64,000 bases of DNA, taken from Geomonas limicola. GTDB lineage: Bacteria; Desulfobacterota; Desulfuromonadia; Geobacterales; Geobacteraceae. Both the position numbers and the translations under genes were made by a program. This document shows, piece by piece, positions 54,796 to 63,807 of this stretch (position 1 is the first letter of the stretch; each line of letters begins with the position of its first letter). The notes beneath the pieces were generated by a model. It did not search any database. It saw only the letters and a program-made list of their open reading frames with translations, and was not told the origin of the DNA. Location: NCBI RefSeq assembly GCF_014193675.1, contig NZ_BLXZ01000001.1, forward strand, positions 865,351 through 929,350, given 5' to 3'.

Positions 54796-55698
54796 ATGTC
54801 CAAACAAGGTCCCGCCCTGCCACCAACCGACCACGAACCGCTTCCCACCGACGAACTGCGCGAGCAGGTGATGCTCGAACAGCAGCTGCTCCTGGAGGCC
54901 CTGGAACGAAGTCAGGAGCGCGTCTTTGCCCGCAACCAGGAGCTGGTGGCCCGCCAGCGAGCCCTGGAAGAGGACATGCTGCGCCAGCTTACCGAGCGCC
55001 AGCTCACCGAGTCCAGGCTGGCCGCCTCGCGCCGTCAGCTTGCCAGTCTCGCGGCGGAATTGAACCTGTGCGACGAGCGCGCCCGGCGCCAGATCGCCCG
55101 CCAGTTGCACGACCAGGTGGTGCAGCGCCTCGCCTGTGGCAAGATCAAGCTCGACCTCGCCCTGCAAAAAAGGCAGCTCCCCGAGAGCCCGGCCCTCGCC
55201 GAGTTGCTCCAGATCCTCCAGGACTCCATGGCGGACCTCAGGGACCTAAGTTTCGAGCTGAGCCCGCCGATCCTCTACGAACTGGGACTGCAGGCCACCC
55301 TGGACGGGCTGGGGAGCCGGCTCGCCCGGGAGCACGGCTTCGCCTTCGAGCTCTTGGGGGCCCGCGACGAGCCGAACCTCGGTGAGGAGTTGAAGATCGT
55401 CCTGTACCAGATCGCCCGCGAGCTGCTCATCAACGTGGTGAAGCACGCCCGGGCCGCACGGGTGACGGTCGAACTGGAGCCGCAGGAGGACCGGGTGCGC
55501 CTGACGGTAACCGATGACGGCATCGGTTTTGACAGCGGTCGCAGCAGCATGGGTTTCGGCCTGAGCAGCGTGAGGCAGCGCCTGGTGCTTATGGGGGGAG
55601 AGCTCGCGATTCAGGCCGCTCCCGGCAAAGGGTGCCGCATCGAGCTGTCGCTGCCGACCGGAGCCGAAGAAACGGGAATGCCCTGGGGGGTACCATGA
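54796..55698 (+). CDS. Sensor histidine kinase, NarL-type (HisKA_3)
   Basis: 300 residues, cytoplasmic. A long N-terminal coiled coil (20-90) is followed by His105 in IARQLHDQVVQRLA and the ATPase domain (ELLINVVKHARAARV, DDGIGFD, GFGLSSVRQRL). No membrane segment or sensor domain is seen, so the signal may come through a partner. The start ATG 54796 has a weak AAGGA 13 nt upstream. Its stop overlaps the response-regulator ATG (ATGA). Confidence 0.88.
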   Translation: MSKQGPALPPTDHEPLPTDELREQVMLEQQLLLEALERSQERVFARNQELVARQRALEEDMLRQLTERQLTESRLAASRRQLASLAAELNLCDERARRQIARQLHDQVVQRLACGKIKLDLALQKRQLPESPALAELLQILQDSMADLRDLSFELSPPILYELGLQATLDGLGSRLAREHGFAFELLGARDEPNLGEELKIVLYQIARELLINVVKHARAARVTVELEPQEDRVRLTVTDDGIGFDSGRSSMGFGLSSVRQRLVLMGGELAIQAAPGKGCRIELSLPTGAEETGMPWGVP

Positions 55699-56324
55699 GT
55701 ATTGAGATCATCATTGCCGACGACCACCTGATTCTGCGCGAAGGGCTCAAAGCGCTGCTCGCCTCGGAGAGCGACATCCGCGTGGTTGCCGAGGCGGACA
55801 ACGGCGCCGAGGCCATCGACCTGGTACGCACCCTGCGCCCCCGGGTGCTGGTGGTGGATATCACCATGGAGGGGATGAACGGTCTCGAGGTGACCCGCCG
55901 GGTGAGCCAATCGTCCTCCGGGGTTTCCGTCATCATTCTCAGCATGCACGACGACAAGCACTACGTCGCCGAGGCGCTGCGCGCCGGCGCCAAGGGGTTC
56001 GTACTGAAAAGCGCGGCGTGTGCCGAACTGGTCGGTGCCATCCGGGCCGCCGCGGCCAACAAGCGCTACCTGAGCCCTTCTTTGTACGGCGTGCTGATCC
56101 CGTTGGTCGACACCCCCGCCCCCCCTGCGCTGTCGCGGCGCGAACAGCAGGTGCTGGTGGCGCTGGCCGAGGGGAAGTGCATCAAGGAGATCGCCTTCGC
56201 CCTCAACATCGGGACCAAGACGGTGGAGACCTACCGGCACAACCTGATGAAGAAGCTGAACCTCGCCAACCTGGCCGAACTCACCAAGTACGCGATCCGC
56301 AGCGGCCTGGTCTCCCTGAGCTGA
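55695..56324 (+). CDS. NarL/LuxR-type response regulator
   Basis: 209 residues. The receiver domain has phospho-Asp55 (VVDITMEG), DD at 9-10 and KS near 104; the LuxR HTH is in LSRREQQVLVALAEGKCIKEIAFALNIGTKTVETYRHNLMKKL split over about 143-190. It is translationally coupled to the kinase. The target may be the chemoreceptor gene 165 nt downstream. Confidence 0.92.
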   Translation: MSIEIIIADDHLILREGLKALLASESDIRVVAEADNGAEAIDLVRTLRPRVLVVDITMEGMNGLEVTRRVSQSSSGVSVIILSMHDDKHYVAEALRAGAKGFVLKSAACAELVGAIRAAAANKRYLSPSLYGVLIPLVDTPAPPALSRREQQVLVALAEGKCIKEIAFALNIGTKTVETYRHNLMKKLNLANLAELTKYAIRSGLVSLS

Positions 56325-56489
56325 CCTCCAGCACCATTACCGGAGGCGGAAGCGACGGTTTCCCCGAGAATATCCCACCCCGATTCCTACCGCAGATTCA
56401 GACATCCATGGTATCAAGCAAGCTTTTGTAAGAACCGATAGGTTTCCTTGTGCGCAGCTCTTACGATTGGCGCACCACAAGGAGACACC

Positions 56490-58244
56490 ATGAAAATTGC
56501 CGACTGGAAGCTGGGAACCAAGATCACCCTCTGTGTCGTACTGAGTATCCTGTTGCTGTTGGCCGTGAACCTGACCCTGACCGCCCGCGACGCCAGGGAG
56601 GTCCAGTACCAGGCCCTGGTGGACCGGGCGCGCACCGCGGTCATGCAGGCGGAGAGCACCCGCGAGTACGTGGCGGGGTTGCGCGGCCGGGCCATGTTCA
56701 ACGACGAGCAGATGATCAGCGATCTCGCCAGCCGGGTGGCAAGCGAGAGCGACAAGCTGAAAGCGGTGCGGGAGACCAGCTACTACCGCAGCATCCCGAT
56801 CATGGCGGCGCTCACCATCGGGTCCGAGAAGGCGCGCGAATCCGGTTTCCGGTTCCGGGTCCCCAAGGTCCAGGCGCGCAACCCGGAAAACGAGCCGGAT
56901 GCGGTGGAACTCGCCATGCTCAAGAAGATGGAGGCCGGGAACCTCGCTGAACTGGTGTTCGAGGACAAGGCCAAGAACGTCCTGCGCTACATGCGCCCCA
57001 TCAAGCTCACCAAGGACTGCATGCTCTGTCACGGCGGGGTGACGGACAGCCGCAACAGGGACGGCCTGGATCCCATCGGTGTCCGGATGGAGGGGTGGCG
57101 CGTGGGGGAGCAGCACGGTGCCTTCGAGCTCATTGCCGACCTCGCTCCCATCCAGCAGAAGATCCGCGCCCAGATACTGACCGCTGCCGCCCTCACCCTG
57201 GTACTCACCGCGTTCTGCGTAGCACTCATGCTGGTGGCCTTGCGGCGCATGATCGTGCGCCCGGCCGCCTCCATCCTGGGCGCCCTCAAGGACATCGCCG
57301 AAGGGGAAGGTGACCTGACCCGCCGGCTTGCCTGCGTGAACCAGGACGAGATCGGTGCCATCTCCTGCACCTTCAACGACTTCGTCGGCAAGCTGCAGCG
57401 CATCGTCGGGAAGGTCGCGGTCGATACCGAACAGGTCGCCTCGTCAGCCACCCTCCTGCATCAGACCGCGGGCCAGATGGCGCAGGGGACCGAGGAGGTG
57501 GCCGCACAGGCGGCGACCGTCGCCACGGCCGGCGAGGAGATGGCCGCGACCGCAGCCGATATCGCCCGCAACTGCCTGAGGGCCGCCGAGGAGGGGAGCA
57601 AGGCCAACGACGCGGCCCTGGCCGGTGCCGCCGTGGTGGAGAAGGCGGTGGCGACCATGGACCAGATCGCCGAGCGGGTCAAGGAGACCGCGCGCACCGT
57701 CTCGAGCCTGGGGGCGCGCTCGGAACAGATCGGGGAGATCATCAGCACCATCGAGGATATCGCCGACCAGACCAACCTTTTGGCCCTGAACGCGGCCATC
57801 GAGGCGGCACGTGCCGGCGACCAGGGTCGCGGTTTTGCCGTGGTGGCCGACGAGGTGCGGGCCTTGGCCGAGCGCACCAGCCGGGCCACCCGGGAGATCG
57901 GCGGCATGATCCACGCCATTCAGCAGGAGACCCAGCAGGCGGTGGCGGCGATGGAGGAGGGGGTGGCGCAGGTCGCCCAGGGGACCGAGGAGACCGGGCG
58001 CTCCGGCGATGCGCTGGGACATATCGTGGCGCAGATCGCCACGGTGACCGGACAGTTGCAGCAGATCGCCACGGCAGCCGAGCAGCAGACGGCGACCACG
58101 TCGGAGATCAGCAGCAACATCCACCAGATGACGGAGGTGGTCCAGGAGACGGCACGCGGTGCGCAGGCCTCGGCCCAGGCGGCGACGAAGCTGTCGTTTT
58201 TGGCCGAGGACCTGCAAAAGGCGGTGGGGAATTTCAAGCTGTAG
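56490..58244 (+). CDS. Methyl-accepting chemotaxis protein with c-type haem sensor (DUF3365)
   Basis: 584 residues. TM1 about 14-30, a periplasmic domain about 32-225 with CMLCH at 177-181 (a c-type haem site), TM2 about 230-255, HAMP, and the signalling domain with [20 protein letters not shown] and the adaptation region. The DUF3365 layout is that of haem PAS-like sensor domains; Geobacter sulfurreducens has haem-containing chemoreceptors (GSU0935, GSU0582) with a similar idea. It should sense redox or gases. GGAG lies 5 nt before ATG. Confidence 0.9.
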   Translation: MKIADWKLGTKITLCVVLSILLLLAVNLTLTARDAREVQYQALVDRARTAVMQAESTREYVAGLRGRAMFNDEQMISDLASRVASESDKLKAVRETSYYRSIPIMAALTIGSEKARESGFRFRVPKVQARNPENEPDAVELAMLKKMEAGNLAELVFEDKAKNVLRYMRPIKLTKDCMLCHGGVTDSRNRDGLDPIGVRMEGWRVGEQHGAFELIADLAPIQQKIRAQILTAAALTLVLTAFCVALMLVALRRMIVRPAASILGALKDIAEGEGDLTRRLACVNQDEIGAISCTFNDFVGKLQRIVGKVAVDTEQVASSATLLHQTAGQMAQGTEEVAAQAATVATAGEEMAATAADIARNCLRAAEEGSKANDAALAGAAVVEKAVATMDQIAERVKETARTVSSLGARSEQIGEIISTIEDIADQTNLLALNAAIEAARAGDQGRGFAVVADEVRALAERTSRATREIGGMIHAIQQETQQAVAAMEEGVAQVAQGTEETGRSGDALGHIVAQIATVTGQLQQIATAAEQQTATTSEISSNIHQMTEVVQETARGAQASAQAATKLSFLAEDLQKAVGNFKL

Positions 58245-58262
58245 GTTGAATCGGTGGGAGCG

Positions 58263-58583
58263 CTACCGGACCAGGGCGAGCACCAGGGCGGCGCCCGCAA
58301 AGACGATGGCAAATCCGGAGATCTTGGCAATGAGCGAGACCCGGGCGGTGAGCTGCTTGAGTTGCAAGGTGGTGCGCAGGAGGTCGGCCGAGAGGCGGGC
58401 GTTCTCCTCGGCGAGCGCGTGCAACTGATCGTCGAGGGATTTCTGGGCGGCCTCGCCGGCGCGGGTCCTCAGCTTGACCCGGTCCAGCACGTCGACCACG
58501 AGCGGGGCGTTTTGCACCACCTTGGACCACGGGATACGCGTGGCAGCCTGCCTCAGAACTCCCCATACCATTCCAATACCCAC
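58263..58583 (-). CDS. Small coiled-coil membrane protein, 106 aa
   Basis: Not recognised. A helical, charged coiled-coil stretch (about 40-80: KSLDDQLHALAEENARLSADL) precedes a C-terminal transmembrane helix (about 85-105). The start is GTG 58583 with GGAGGG upstream. The topology suggests a tail-anchored inner membrane protein. It follows the PhoB-like gene on the same strand. Confidence 0.6.
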   Translation of the reverse strand: MGIGMVWGVLRQAATRIPWSKVVQNAPLVVDVLDRVKLRTRAGEAAQKSLDDQLHALAEENARLSADLLRTTLQLKQLTARVSLIAKISGFAIVFAGAALVLALVR

Positions 58584-58715
58584 GTCACCCTCCGGAAACC
58601 TTGTCTTTGATCGGCAAACAGAGGCCTCTGAGTCAGTGCGAACTCAGGGGCCTTTGTGCGTCAGGCTCCAGTATGACATGAATGGTTGCTTATTCAACAA
58701 CAGACTCTCTGAGAG

Positions 58716-59402
58716 TCAGCGCTGGTCAGTCTCCATCTTGTAGCCGAAGCCGCGCACTGTCTTGATTAACTCGCCGGCCTCACCCATCTTGGTGCGCAGT
58801 CTTGTTACGTGGGTGTCCACGGTGCGGGTGTCCTCGACGAAGTTGTAACCCCAGACATCCCGCAACAAGACGTCCCGGCTTTGCACCCGTCCCAGGCGCT
58901 TGACCAGGGTGTGCAGCAGTTTGAACTCGGTGGTGGTGAAACCGATCTCGACGCCGTTGATGGTCACCTGGTGGCGCTCGGTGTCGATGCTCAGCGGCCC
59001 CACCGTGATCACCGGCCCCTCGCTCGGCTCCCCGGCACTGCGGCGCAGCACCGCCTTCACCCGCAAGAGGAGCTCCCGGGTGGAAAACGGCTTCACCACG
59101 TAATCCTCGGCTCCCACCTCGAACCCCACCACCTTGTCGATCTCCTCCCCCTTGGCAGTCAGCATGATGACCGGGATGCGCTGGGTCGCTTCGCTCTTCT
59201 TCAGGAGCTTGCAGACCTCGGTCCCCAAAAGCCCCGGGAGCATCAGGTCGAGCAGGATCAGGTCCGGCAGGATGCTGCGCGCCGCCTCCAGTCCCTTGAT
59301 GCCGTCGCAGGCAACCTCGGTGCGGTAACCCTCCTTCTCCAGGTGAAAGGCGAGCAGCTCGGCCAGATCCTGTTCGTCCTCTACTATCAATACCGTTTGC
59401 AT
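58716..59402 (-). CDS. phoB: PhoB/OmpR-type response regulator
   Basis: 228 residues. Receiver domain: phospho-Asp52 (LLDLMLPG), VVKPFSTREL; winged-helix DNA-binding domain with FTTTEFKLLHTLVKRLGRVQSR and the TRTVDTHVTRLRTKMG recognition region. GAGGG lies 5 nt before ATG. It is divergent from pstS across a gap with Pho-box-like repeats, so a phosphate role is inferred. No PhoR kinase is adjacent. Confidence 0.85.
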   Translation of the reverse strand: MQTVLIVEDEQDLAELLAFHLEKEGYRTEVACDGIKGLEAARSILPDLILLDLMLPGLLGTEVCKLLKKSEATQRIPVIMLTAKGEEIDKVVGFEVGAEDYVVKPFSTRELLLRVKAVLRRSAGEPSEGPVITVGPLSIDTERHQVTINGVEIGFTTTEFKLLHTLVKRLGRVQSRDVLLRDVWGYNFVEDTRTVDTHVTRLRTKMGEAGELIKTVRGFGYKMETDQR

Positions 59403-59463
59403 GGGTCCCTCAGCTTGTGAATTTAGCCTCGCAGCCCTTCATACAACTGTTTTGTGAAGAAAT

Positions 59464-59573
59464 CGTTACAGCGAGGTAAAAAGTGGCCGAACTTGCCGCG
59501 ACCGGCGCGACGCACCCGGGCCGCCGCCCCGGCTCTTCAGGAAACCTTCAGCCACCCGTTACCGGATCGTAAC
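59464..59573. promoter_or_regulatory. Two Pho-box-like repeat pairs between phoB-like gene and pstS
   Basis: CGTTAC (59464) with GGTAAA (59475), and CGTTAC (59557) with CGTAAC (59568), are each spaced 11 nt start to start, as in Pho boxes. The second lies 72 nt before pstS; the first is nearer the PhoB-like gene and could serve autoregulation. Consensus fit to CTGTNA is partial. Confidence 0.4.
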
Positions 59574-59644
59574 AAAGCCCCGCTACCATGCCCTCACGTG
59601 CCGGACACGTTTCGGCCAAGGACAGCAACCGGTAAGGAGATCCC

Positions 59645-60676
59645 ATGTTTTCAGCTGCAAGATTCGCCCGCATCGTCATCGTCGCCCTCATTCTCGTGGC
59701 CGCCGGCATCTGCCAGGCGCGCGCCGAGGTAACCCTCACCGGGGCCGGAGCAACCTTCCCCTACCCCCTGTACCAGAAGTGGTTCAAGGACTACGCCTCG
59801 CTCGACCCGGGTGTGAGCTTCAGCTACCAGGCGATCGGCAGCGGCGGCGGGATCAGGGAGATCCTCGCCGGCACGGTCGATTTCGGCGCGAGCGACAAAT
59901 ACCTCAGCGACGCAGAGCTGAAAAAGGCCCCGGGAACACTCCTGCACATCCCGACCGTCCTCGGCGCGGTGGCGGTTTCCTACCAGCTGCCGGGAGTGAC
60001 CCGCACCCTCAAACTCACCCCGGACACCCTGGGGGCCATCTTCATGGGGACCATCAGCAGCTGGAACGACCCGCGCCTTTTGCGCGACAACCCGGAGCTC
60101 GCCCTCCCCGACCAGCCGATCGTGGTGGTGCACCGCTTGGACGCCAGCGGCACGACGAGCATCTTCACCGACTATCTGAGCCGGGTGAACGAGCTGTGGG
60201 GGGCAACCCTGGGAAGCGGCACCAGCATCTCCTGGCCGGTGGGAGTCGGCGCCAAGGGTAGCGGCGAGGTGGCTCAACAGATCAGGGCGACCCCCTACAG
60301 CATCGGCTACCTGGAGATCGCCTACGCTGTGGAAAACGAGCTCCCCACCGCGGCGCTGAAAAACCGCAGCGGCACCTTCGTCAAACCGACCATGCTCTCC
60401 ACCCGGGCCGCGGCCGCGCACCTGAAGAAGATCCGGGGCGACCACCGGGTCTCGCTGGTAAACCAGGCGGGCAAGGACGTCTATCCCGTCGTCGGGCTCA
60501 CCTGGCTCCTGGTGTACCAGCACCAAAAGGACGCCGCAAAAGGGAAAAAGCTGGTGGAGTTTTTGAACTGGGAGCTGAAAAAAGCGGAGAAGATGACCTC
60601 GACGCTCTACTACACGCCGCTCCCCAAGAACCTGGCCGACGAGGTGGCCAAGACCATCAGGAGCATCACCTGGTAA
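59645..60676 (+). CDS. pstS: Phosphate ABC transporter substrate-binding protein PstS
   Basis: 343 residues with a signal peptide ending near ARA (about residue 27). Phosphate-binding protein motifs: TGAGATFPYPLYQKWF, SGGGIREI, DFGASDKYLSD, VHRLDASGTTSIFTDYLS and GSGEVAQQIRATPYSIGYLE. It captures phosphate for the PstSCAB importer, but pstCAB are not in this window. GTAAGGAGA lies about 7 nt before ATG. It is divergent from the PhoB-like gene. Confidence 0.93.
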   Translation: MFSAARFARIVIVALILVAAGICQARAEVTLTGAGATFPYPLYQKWFKDYASLDPGVSFSYQAIGSGGGIREILAGTVDFGASDKYLSDAELKKAPGTLLHIPTVLGAVAVSYQLPGVTRTLKLTPDTLGAIFMGTISSWNDPRLLRDNPELALPDQPIVVVHRLDASGTTSIFTDYLSRVNELWGATLGSGTSISWPVGVGAKGSGEVAQQIRATPYSIGYLEIAYAVENELPTAALKNRSGTFVKPTMLSTRAAAAHLKKIRGDHRVSLVNQAGKDVYPVVGLTWLLVYQHQKDAAKGKKLVEFLNWELKKAEKMTSTLYYTPLPKNLADEVAKTIRSITW

Positions 60677-61020
60677 GCGCCACCGGGGTGAAGCGCACCG
60701 CCTGCCAGCGGGGGGCGTTTCACCCCGCTCCTTACTCCCCCATCCCACCCCGCCTTAGCCGCCTTCACAACCTCTCTTATTCAGTTACCCGATCTACCGC
60801 AACTGTACCTGGCCCACAGTTAGAAGTTATCAGGATTTTTGGGGTCAATCTTCACAGAGTTGTAACATTGGCGTGATAGAGTCTTTTCCAGGCGAGATGA
60901 GGTCTGATTCTGCGACCGACCACCATTAACAATAGCCAATTTTTACAGATTCAGAGAGCGCCGGTACTTACTCGGAACCCGGCGTCCCCTTTTGAGAGAG
61001 CCCCACGGAGGGAGGATCTT
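60677..61020. other. Intergenic region, 344 nt
   Basis: A hairpin with GGGGTGAA/TTCACCCC arms just after pstS (about 60685-60725) may end its transcript. A possible promoter (TTCACA, 17 nt, TGATAG) lies near 60852-60880. Otherwise nothing is seen. Confidence 0.4.
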
Positions 61021-61503
61021 ATGAACAACCGAAACCACGTACGTTACGGCTCAGAGCAACTGCCCGGCATCTACCGCAAAGTCACCCTGTCCTGGCAGGG
61101 TAGTGCCCTGGAGGGGAGCTACGCCGTCAACTACTCTGCCCAGGGGATCACGGTGGTGATCCCGGCCCCGGCGCATCCCCGCGAGATTCCTGTCGAAAGC
61201 GCTACGATTCGGGTGCAGTTGCCGGTCAACCAGAGATGGTTCAACGGCAGGTGCGTCCACTGCCACCGCGAGGCCGACGGTTCGCTCAGCATGGGGATCC
61301 ACTTCGACGATCCCGGCGAGGGGGAGTACCTGCAGACCCTGCTGTTCAACGCGCTCAAGGTCCCTGAACACTCCTTCGTCAGCTACGAGTGGGAGGAACT
61401 GGTCGGCAAGCTGTGCAGCTCCGACGACCCCAAGTTGCAGCAACTGGGGATGCAGCACCTGGCCCAGTTGCGGGCCCGCCAGGGCGAACACCAGGCCGTG
61501 TAA
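61021..61503 (+). CDS. PilZ domain protein
   Basis: 160 residues. RxxxR (Arg4 to Arg8) at the N-terminus and NYSAQG match the PilZ c-di-GMP-binding motifs RxxxR and (D/N)xSxxG. The rest of the barrel and a C-terminal helix follow. The short CVHCH near residue 78-82 is a CxxCH, but without an export signal it is unlikely to carry haem. A GGAGG-like site lies before ATG. With the cyclase at 52840 it suggests c-di-GMP signalling in this region. Confidence 0.82.
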   Translation: MNNRNHVRYGSEQLPGIYRKVTLSWQGSALEGSYAVNYSAQGITVVIPAPAHPREIPVESATIRVQLPVNQRWFNGRCVHCHREADGSLSMGIHFDDPGEGEYLQTLLFNALKVPEHSFVSYEWEELVGKLCSSDDPKLQQLGMQHLAQLRARQGEHQAV

Positions 61504-61536
61504 CTCCCCACCCCAGCCACCATGCTAAAAAGCCTC

Positions 61537-61566
61537 TTGACAAGCGCAACAGGTTCGGTCTAATAG
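61537..61566 (+). promoter_or_regulatory. Sigma-70-type promoter candidate
   Basis: TTGACA (61537-61542), 17-18 nt, CTAATA or TAATAG. It would start transcription near 61573, about 240 nt before the tautomerase gene. Confidence 0.6.
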
Positions 61567-61642
61567 CCCGAGCCGTTGCAGGAATAGTGAGGCCACGCTC
61601 CAGTCGCGCCCACCCTTCCGCCACACTCCCTGTAACTCCACC

Positions 61643-61666
61643 AGAGCCGGTACTCCCGGCTCTTTT
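61643..61666 (+). terminator. Terminator or attenuator in the leader
   Basis: AGAGCCGG (61643-61650), 5-nt loop, CCGGCTCT, then TTTT, about 145 nt before the tautomerase gene and about 95 nt after the promoter above. Confidence 0.6.
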
Positions 61667-61812
61667 CGCTCGGGCAGCAGGTCAGCCGTCAGGCTCGCCG
61701 CCAGGGACCAGGCCCAGGACGCCGTAGCTCGTCCCCAAAGCCCCGGGTGCCCCCGTAGCCTTTTCCCCGCCTCCGCCTGTTCGGAGCGCGCGCTTTTCGC
61801 CAGGAGAAGACC

Positions 61813-62001
61813 ATGCCGTTTATCCGCATCGATATCGCCAGCAAGCTCACCAAGGACCAGAAGGCGCTCCTCTCCCAGAGGATGACCGACGCCATCGTGG
61901 AGATCGCCGGGGCGCCCCGGCAGGCGACCTACGTGATCATCAATGAACTGGAGCGCGACGACATCGCCCAGGCCGGGACCCTGCTCTCCGACCGGGGCTG
62001 A
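61813..62001 (+). CDS. 4-oxalocrotonate tautomerase family protein
   Basis: 62 residues, the family's usual size. The mature catalytic residue is Pro1 after Met removal (MPFIRIDIASKLTKDQ). TDAIVEIAGAPRQATYVIINEL continues the fold. It ketonises enols; the actual substrate is unknown. AGGAG lies about 7 nt before ATG. The YhdH-like reductase follows 42 nt later. Confidence 0.85.
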   Translation: MPFIRIDIASKLTKDQKALLSQRMTDAIVEIAGAPRQATYVIINELERDDIAQAGTLLSDRG

Positions 62002-62043
62002 CCGCCCCCTTGCGCGCCACAACCTGACCAGGAGGGACCGCAC

Positions 62044-63039
62044 ATGGACACGAGATTCCAAGCGTTGGTAGTGGAGAAGAACCAGGATCAGACGTTCCAG
62101 CGCAGCATCAAGGAGCGCGCCATCGACGACCTCCCCCCGGGGGAGCTCCTGGTGCGGGTGCGCTATTCCTCGCTCAACTACAAGGATGCCCTCTCGGCAA
62201 CCGGGCACCCCGGTGTCACCCGCGGGTTTCCGCACACCCCGGGCATCGACGCAGCCGGGGAGGTGGTTTCCGCAAGCGACGGGAGTTTCGCTCCGGGAGC
62301 GCCGGTGATCGTCACCGGCTATGACCTGGGGATGGAGACCGACGGCGGCTACGCCCAGTACATCCGCATCCCCTCGGCCTGGGCGGTGCCGCTCCCCGAG
62401 GGGCTCACCCTGCGCGAGAGCATGGTGCTGGGAACCGCCGGCTTCACCGCGGCGCTCTCGGTCCTGAAGCTGGTCCAGGCGGGAGTGAGGCCCGACCAGG
62501 GTGACGTCCTGGTCACCGGGGCGACCGGCGGGGTGGGGAGCGTTGCGGTCTCCATCCTGGCGCGCGCCGGCTACCGGGTGGTGGCGGCCACCGGCAAGAC
62601 CGCCGAGGAGTCCTTCCTCTACGACCTGGGTGCCACCGAGGTGCTCCCGCGTGAGCAGGTGACCGCGGGGGGCGAGCGGCCGCTCCTCAAGGAGCGCTGG
62701 GCCGGGGTGGTGGACGTGGCCGGTGGCCCGACCCTTGCCGCCGCACTGAAGGCGACCCGCTACGGCGGCTGCGTCACCTGCTGCGGAATGGTAGCCGCGC
62801 CCGAGCTGCCCCTCAACGTCTACCCGTTCATCCTGCGGGGGGTGAGCCTGCTCGGGATCGACTCGGTGCAGTGCCCGGCGCCGCTGCGCCGCGAGGTCTG
62901 GGGCAAACTGGCCGGGGAGTGGAAACCGCCCAAACTGGAAGAGCTGACCAGCGAGGTCGACCTGAACGACCTGGAGCGCGAGATCCAGGCGATCCTCAAG
63001 GGGGCGGTGCGCGGCCGCGTGGTGGTCAGGCTCCCCTGA
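62044..63039 (+). CDS. YhdH/AcuI-type quinone oxidoreductase family protein
   Basis: 331 residues. Zinc-free MDR enzyme: SSLNYKDALSATGHPGV, PGIDAAGEVVS, then the Rossmann motif TGATGGVGSVAVSIL and AATGKTAEESFLYDLGA, all typical of YhdH/AcuI, which reduces acrylyl-CoA with NADPH. A similar enone or acyl-CoA substrate is inferred. GGAGG lies about 8 nt before ATG. Confidence 0.88.
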   Translation: MDTRFQALVVEKNQDQTFQRSIKERAIDDLPPGELLVRVRYSSLNYKDALSATGHPGVTRGFPHTPGIDAAGEVVSASDGSFAPGAPVIVTGYDLGMETDGGYAQYIRIPSAWAVPLPEGLTLRESMVLGTAGFTAALSVLKLVQAGVRPDQGDVLVTGATGGVGSVAVSILARAGYRVVAATGKTAEESFLYDLGATEVLPREQVTAGGERPLLKERWAGVVDVAGGPTLAAALKATRYGGCVTCCGMVAAPELPLNVYPFILRGVSLLGIDSVQCPAPLRREVWGKLAGEWKPPKLEELTSEVDLNDLEREIQAILKGAVRGRVVVRLP

Positions 63040-63087
63040 CGGCGACGCAAGAAGAACGCATCATTTATTAACGTGAAGGAGAACACG

Positions 63088-63651
63088 ATGAAACAGTCCC
63101 TCGGGGCGAAGACCCTGCTCTTTCCCACGCCGGTCCTTTTGGTCGGCACCTACGACGCGAACGGCAAGCCGAACCTGATGAACGCCGCCTGGGGTGGCAT
63201 CTGCAACTCGCAGCCCCCCAGCGTCGCGGTGTCGCTGCGCAAGGCCACCTATTCCTATGCCGCCATCATGGAGCGCCAGGCCTTCACCATCAACATCCCC
63301 GGCGAGGCGCAGATGCAGGCCGCGGACTACGTGGGGATCGTCTCCGGGCGCGACCAGGACAAGTTCGCCGCCACCGGCCTCACCCCGGTCAAGAGCGAGC
63401 TGGTCGACGCCCCCTACGCGGCCGAGATCCCCTTCGTGCTCGAGTGCCGGCTGGTGCACAGCTTCGAGCTCGGGCTGCACACCCAGTTCGTGGGGGAGAT
63501 CGTCGACGTCAAGGCCGACGCCTCGGTGCTCGCCGCCGACGGGCTTCCCGACATCCTCAAGTTGAAGCCGATGCTCTTCGACACCGCCCACCGCGGCTAC
63601 TACGGCGTCGGCGAGTACCTGGGGCAGGCCTTCTCGGTCGGGAAGAAGTAG
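63088..63651 (+). CDS. Flavin reductase family protein (flavoredoxin-like)
   Basis: 187 residues, FMN-binding split barrel. TPVLLVGTYDANGKPNLMNAAWGG, then VAVSLRKATYSYAAIM and FTINIPGEAQMQAADYVG, fits the flavin reductase/flavoredoxin group. ATG 63088 has AAGGAG 6 nt upstream; a GTG five codons earlier is rejected because that site overlaps it. It is 48 nt after the reductase gene, so the three small genes may form an operon. Confidence 0.88.
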   Translation: MKQSLGAKTLLFPTPVLLVGTYDANGKPNLMNAAWGGICNSQPPSVAVSLRKATYSYAAIMERQAFTINIPGEAQMQAADYVGIVSGRDQDKFAATGLTPVKSELVDAPYAAEIPFVLECRLVHSFELGLHTQFVGEIVDVKADASVLAADGLPDILKLKPMLFDTAHRGYYGVGEYLGQAFSVGKK

Positions 63652-63769
63652 GCGAGGCCACCCGCCTGGGAGAAATACGTGATTCCCGTACCTGTCAGAT
63701 GGATATAAAAAAGGGGCGCCCAAACCCAACGCCCTTACTTAAAGTGTTGAAAAACTCGTAACGTAAGGT

Positions 63770-63803
63770 ATACTCCCTCTAATCTTCGGGTTAGGGGGAG
63801 TAT
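63770..63803 (+). promoter_or_regulatory. Hairpin hiding the ribosome site of the edge gene
   Basis: ATACTCCCTCTAA (63770-63782) pairs with TTAGGGGGAGTAT (63791-63803), one mismatch, 8-nt loop, then TTTTT and ATG at 63808. GGGGGAG is the only ribosome-binding sequence and is inside the stem. Confidence 0.6.
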
Positions 63804-63807
63804 TTTT

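Larger units (their letters stand above)
61504..61812. other. Intergenic region with promoter and hairpin terminator
   Basis: 309 nt before the tautomerase gene. It holds a promoter candidate (61537-61566) and a terminator-like hairpin (61643-61666), both listed. No protein gene is seen. Confidence 0.6.

Noticed and set aside
61021..61503. PilZ protein as a c-type cytochrome because of CxxCH
   Set aside because: No signal peptide or membrane segment precedes it, so c-type haem attachment is unlikely.
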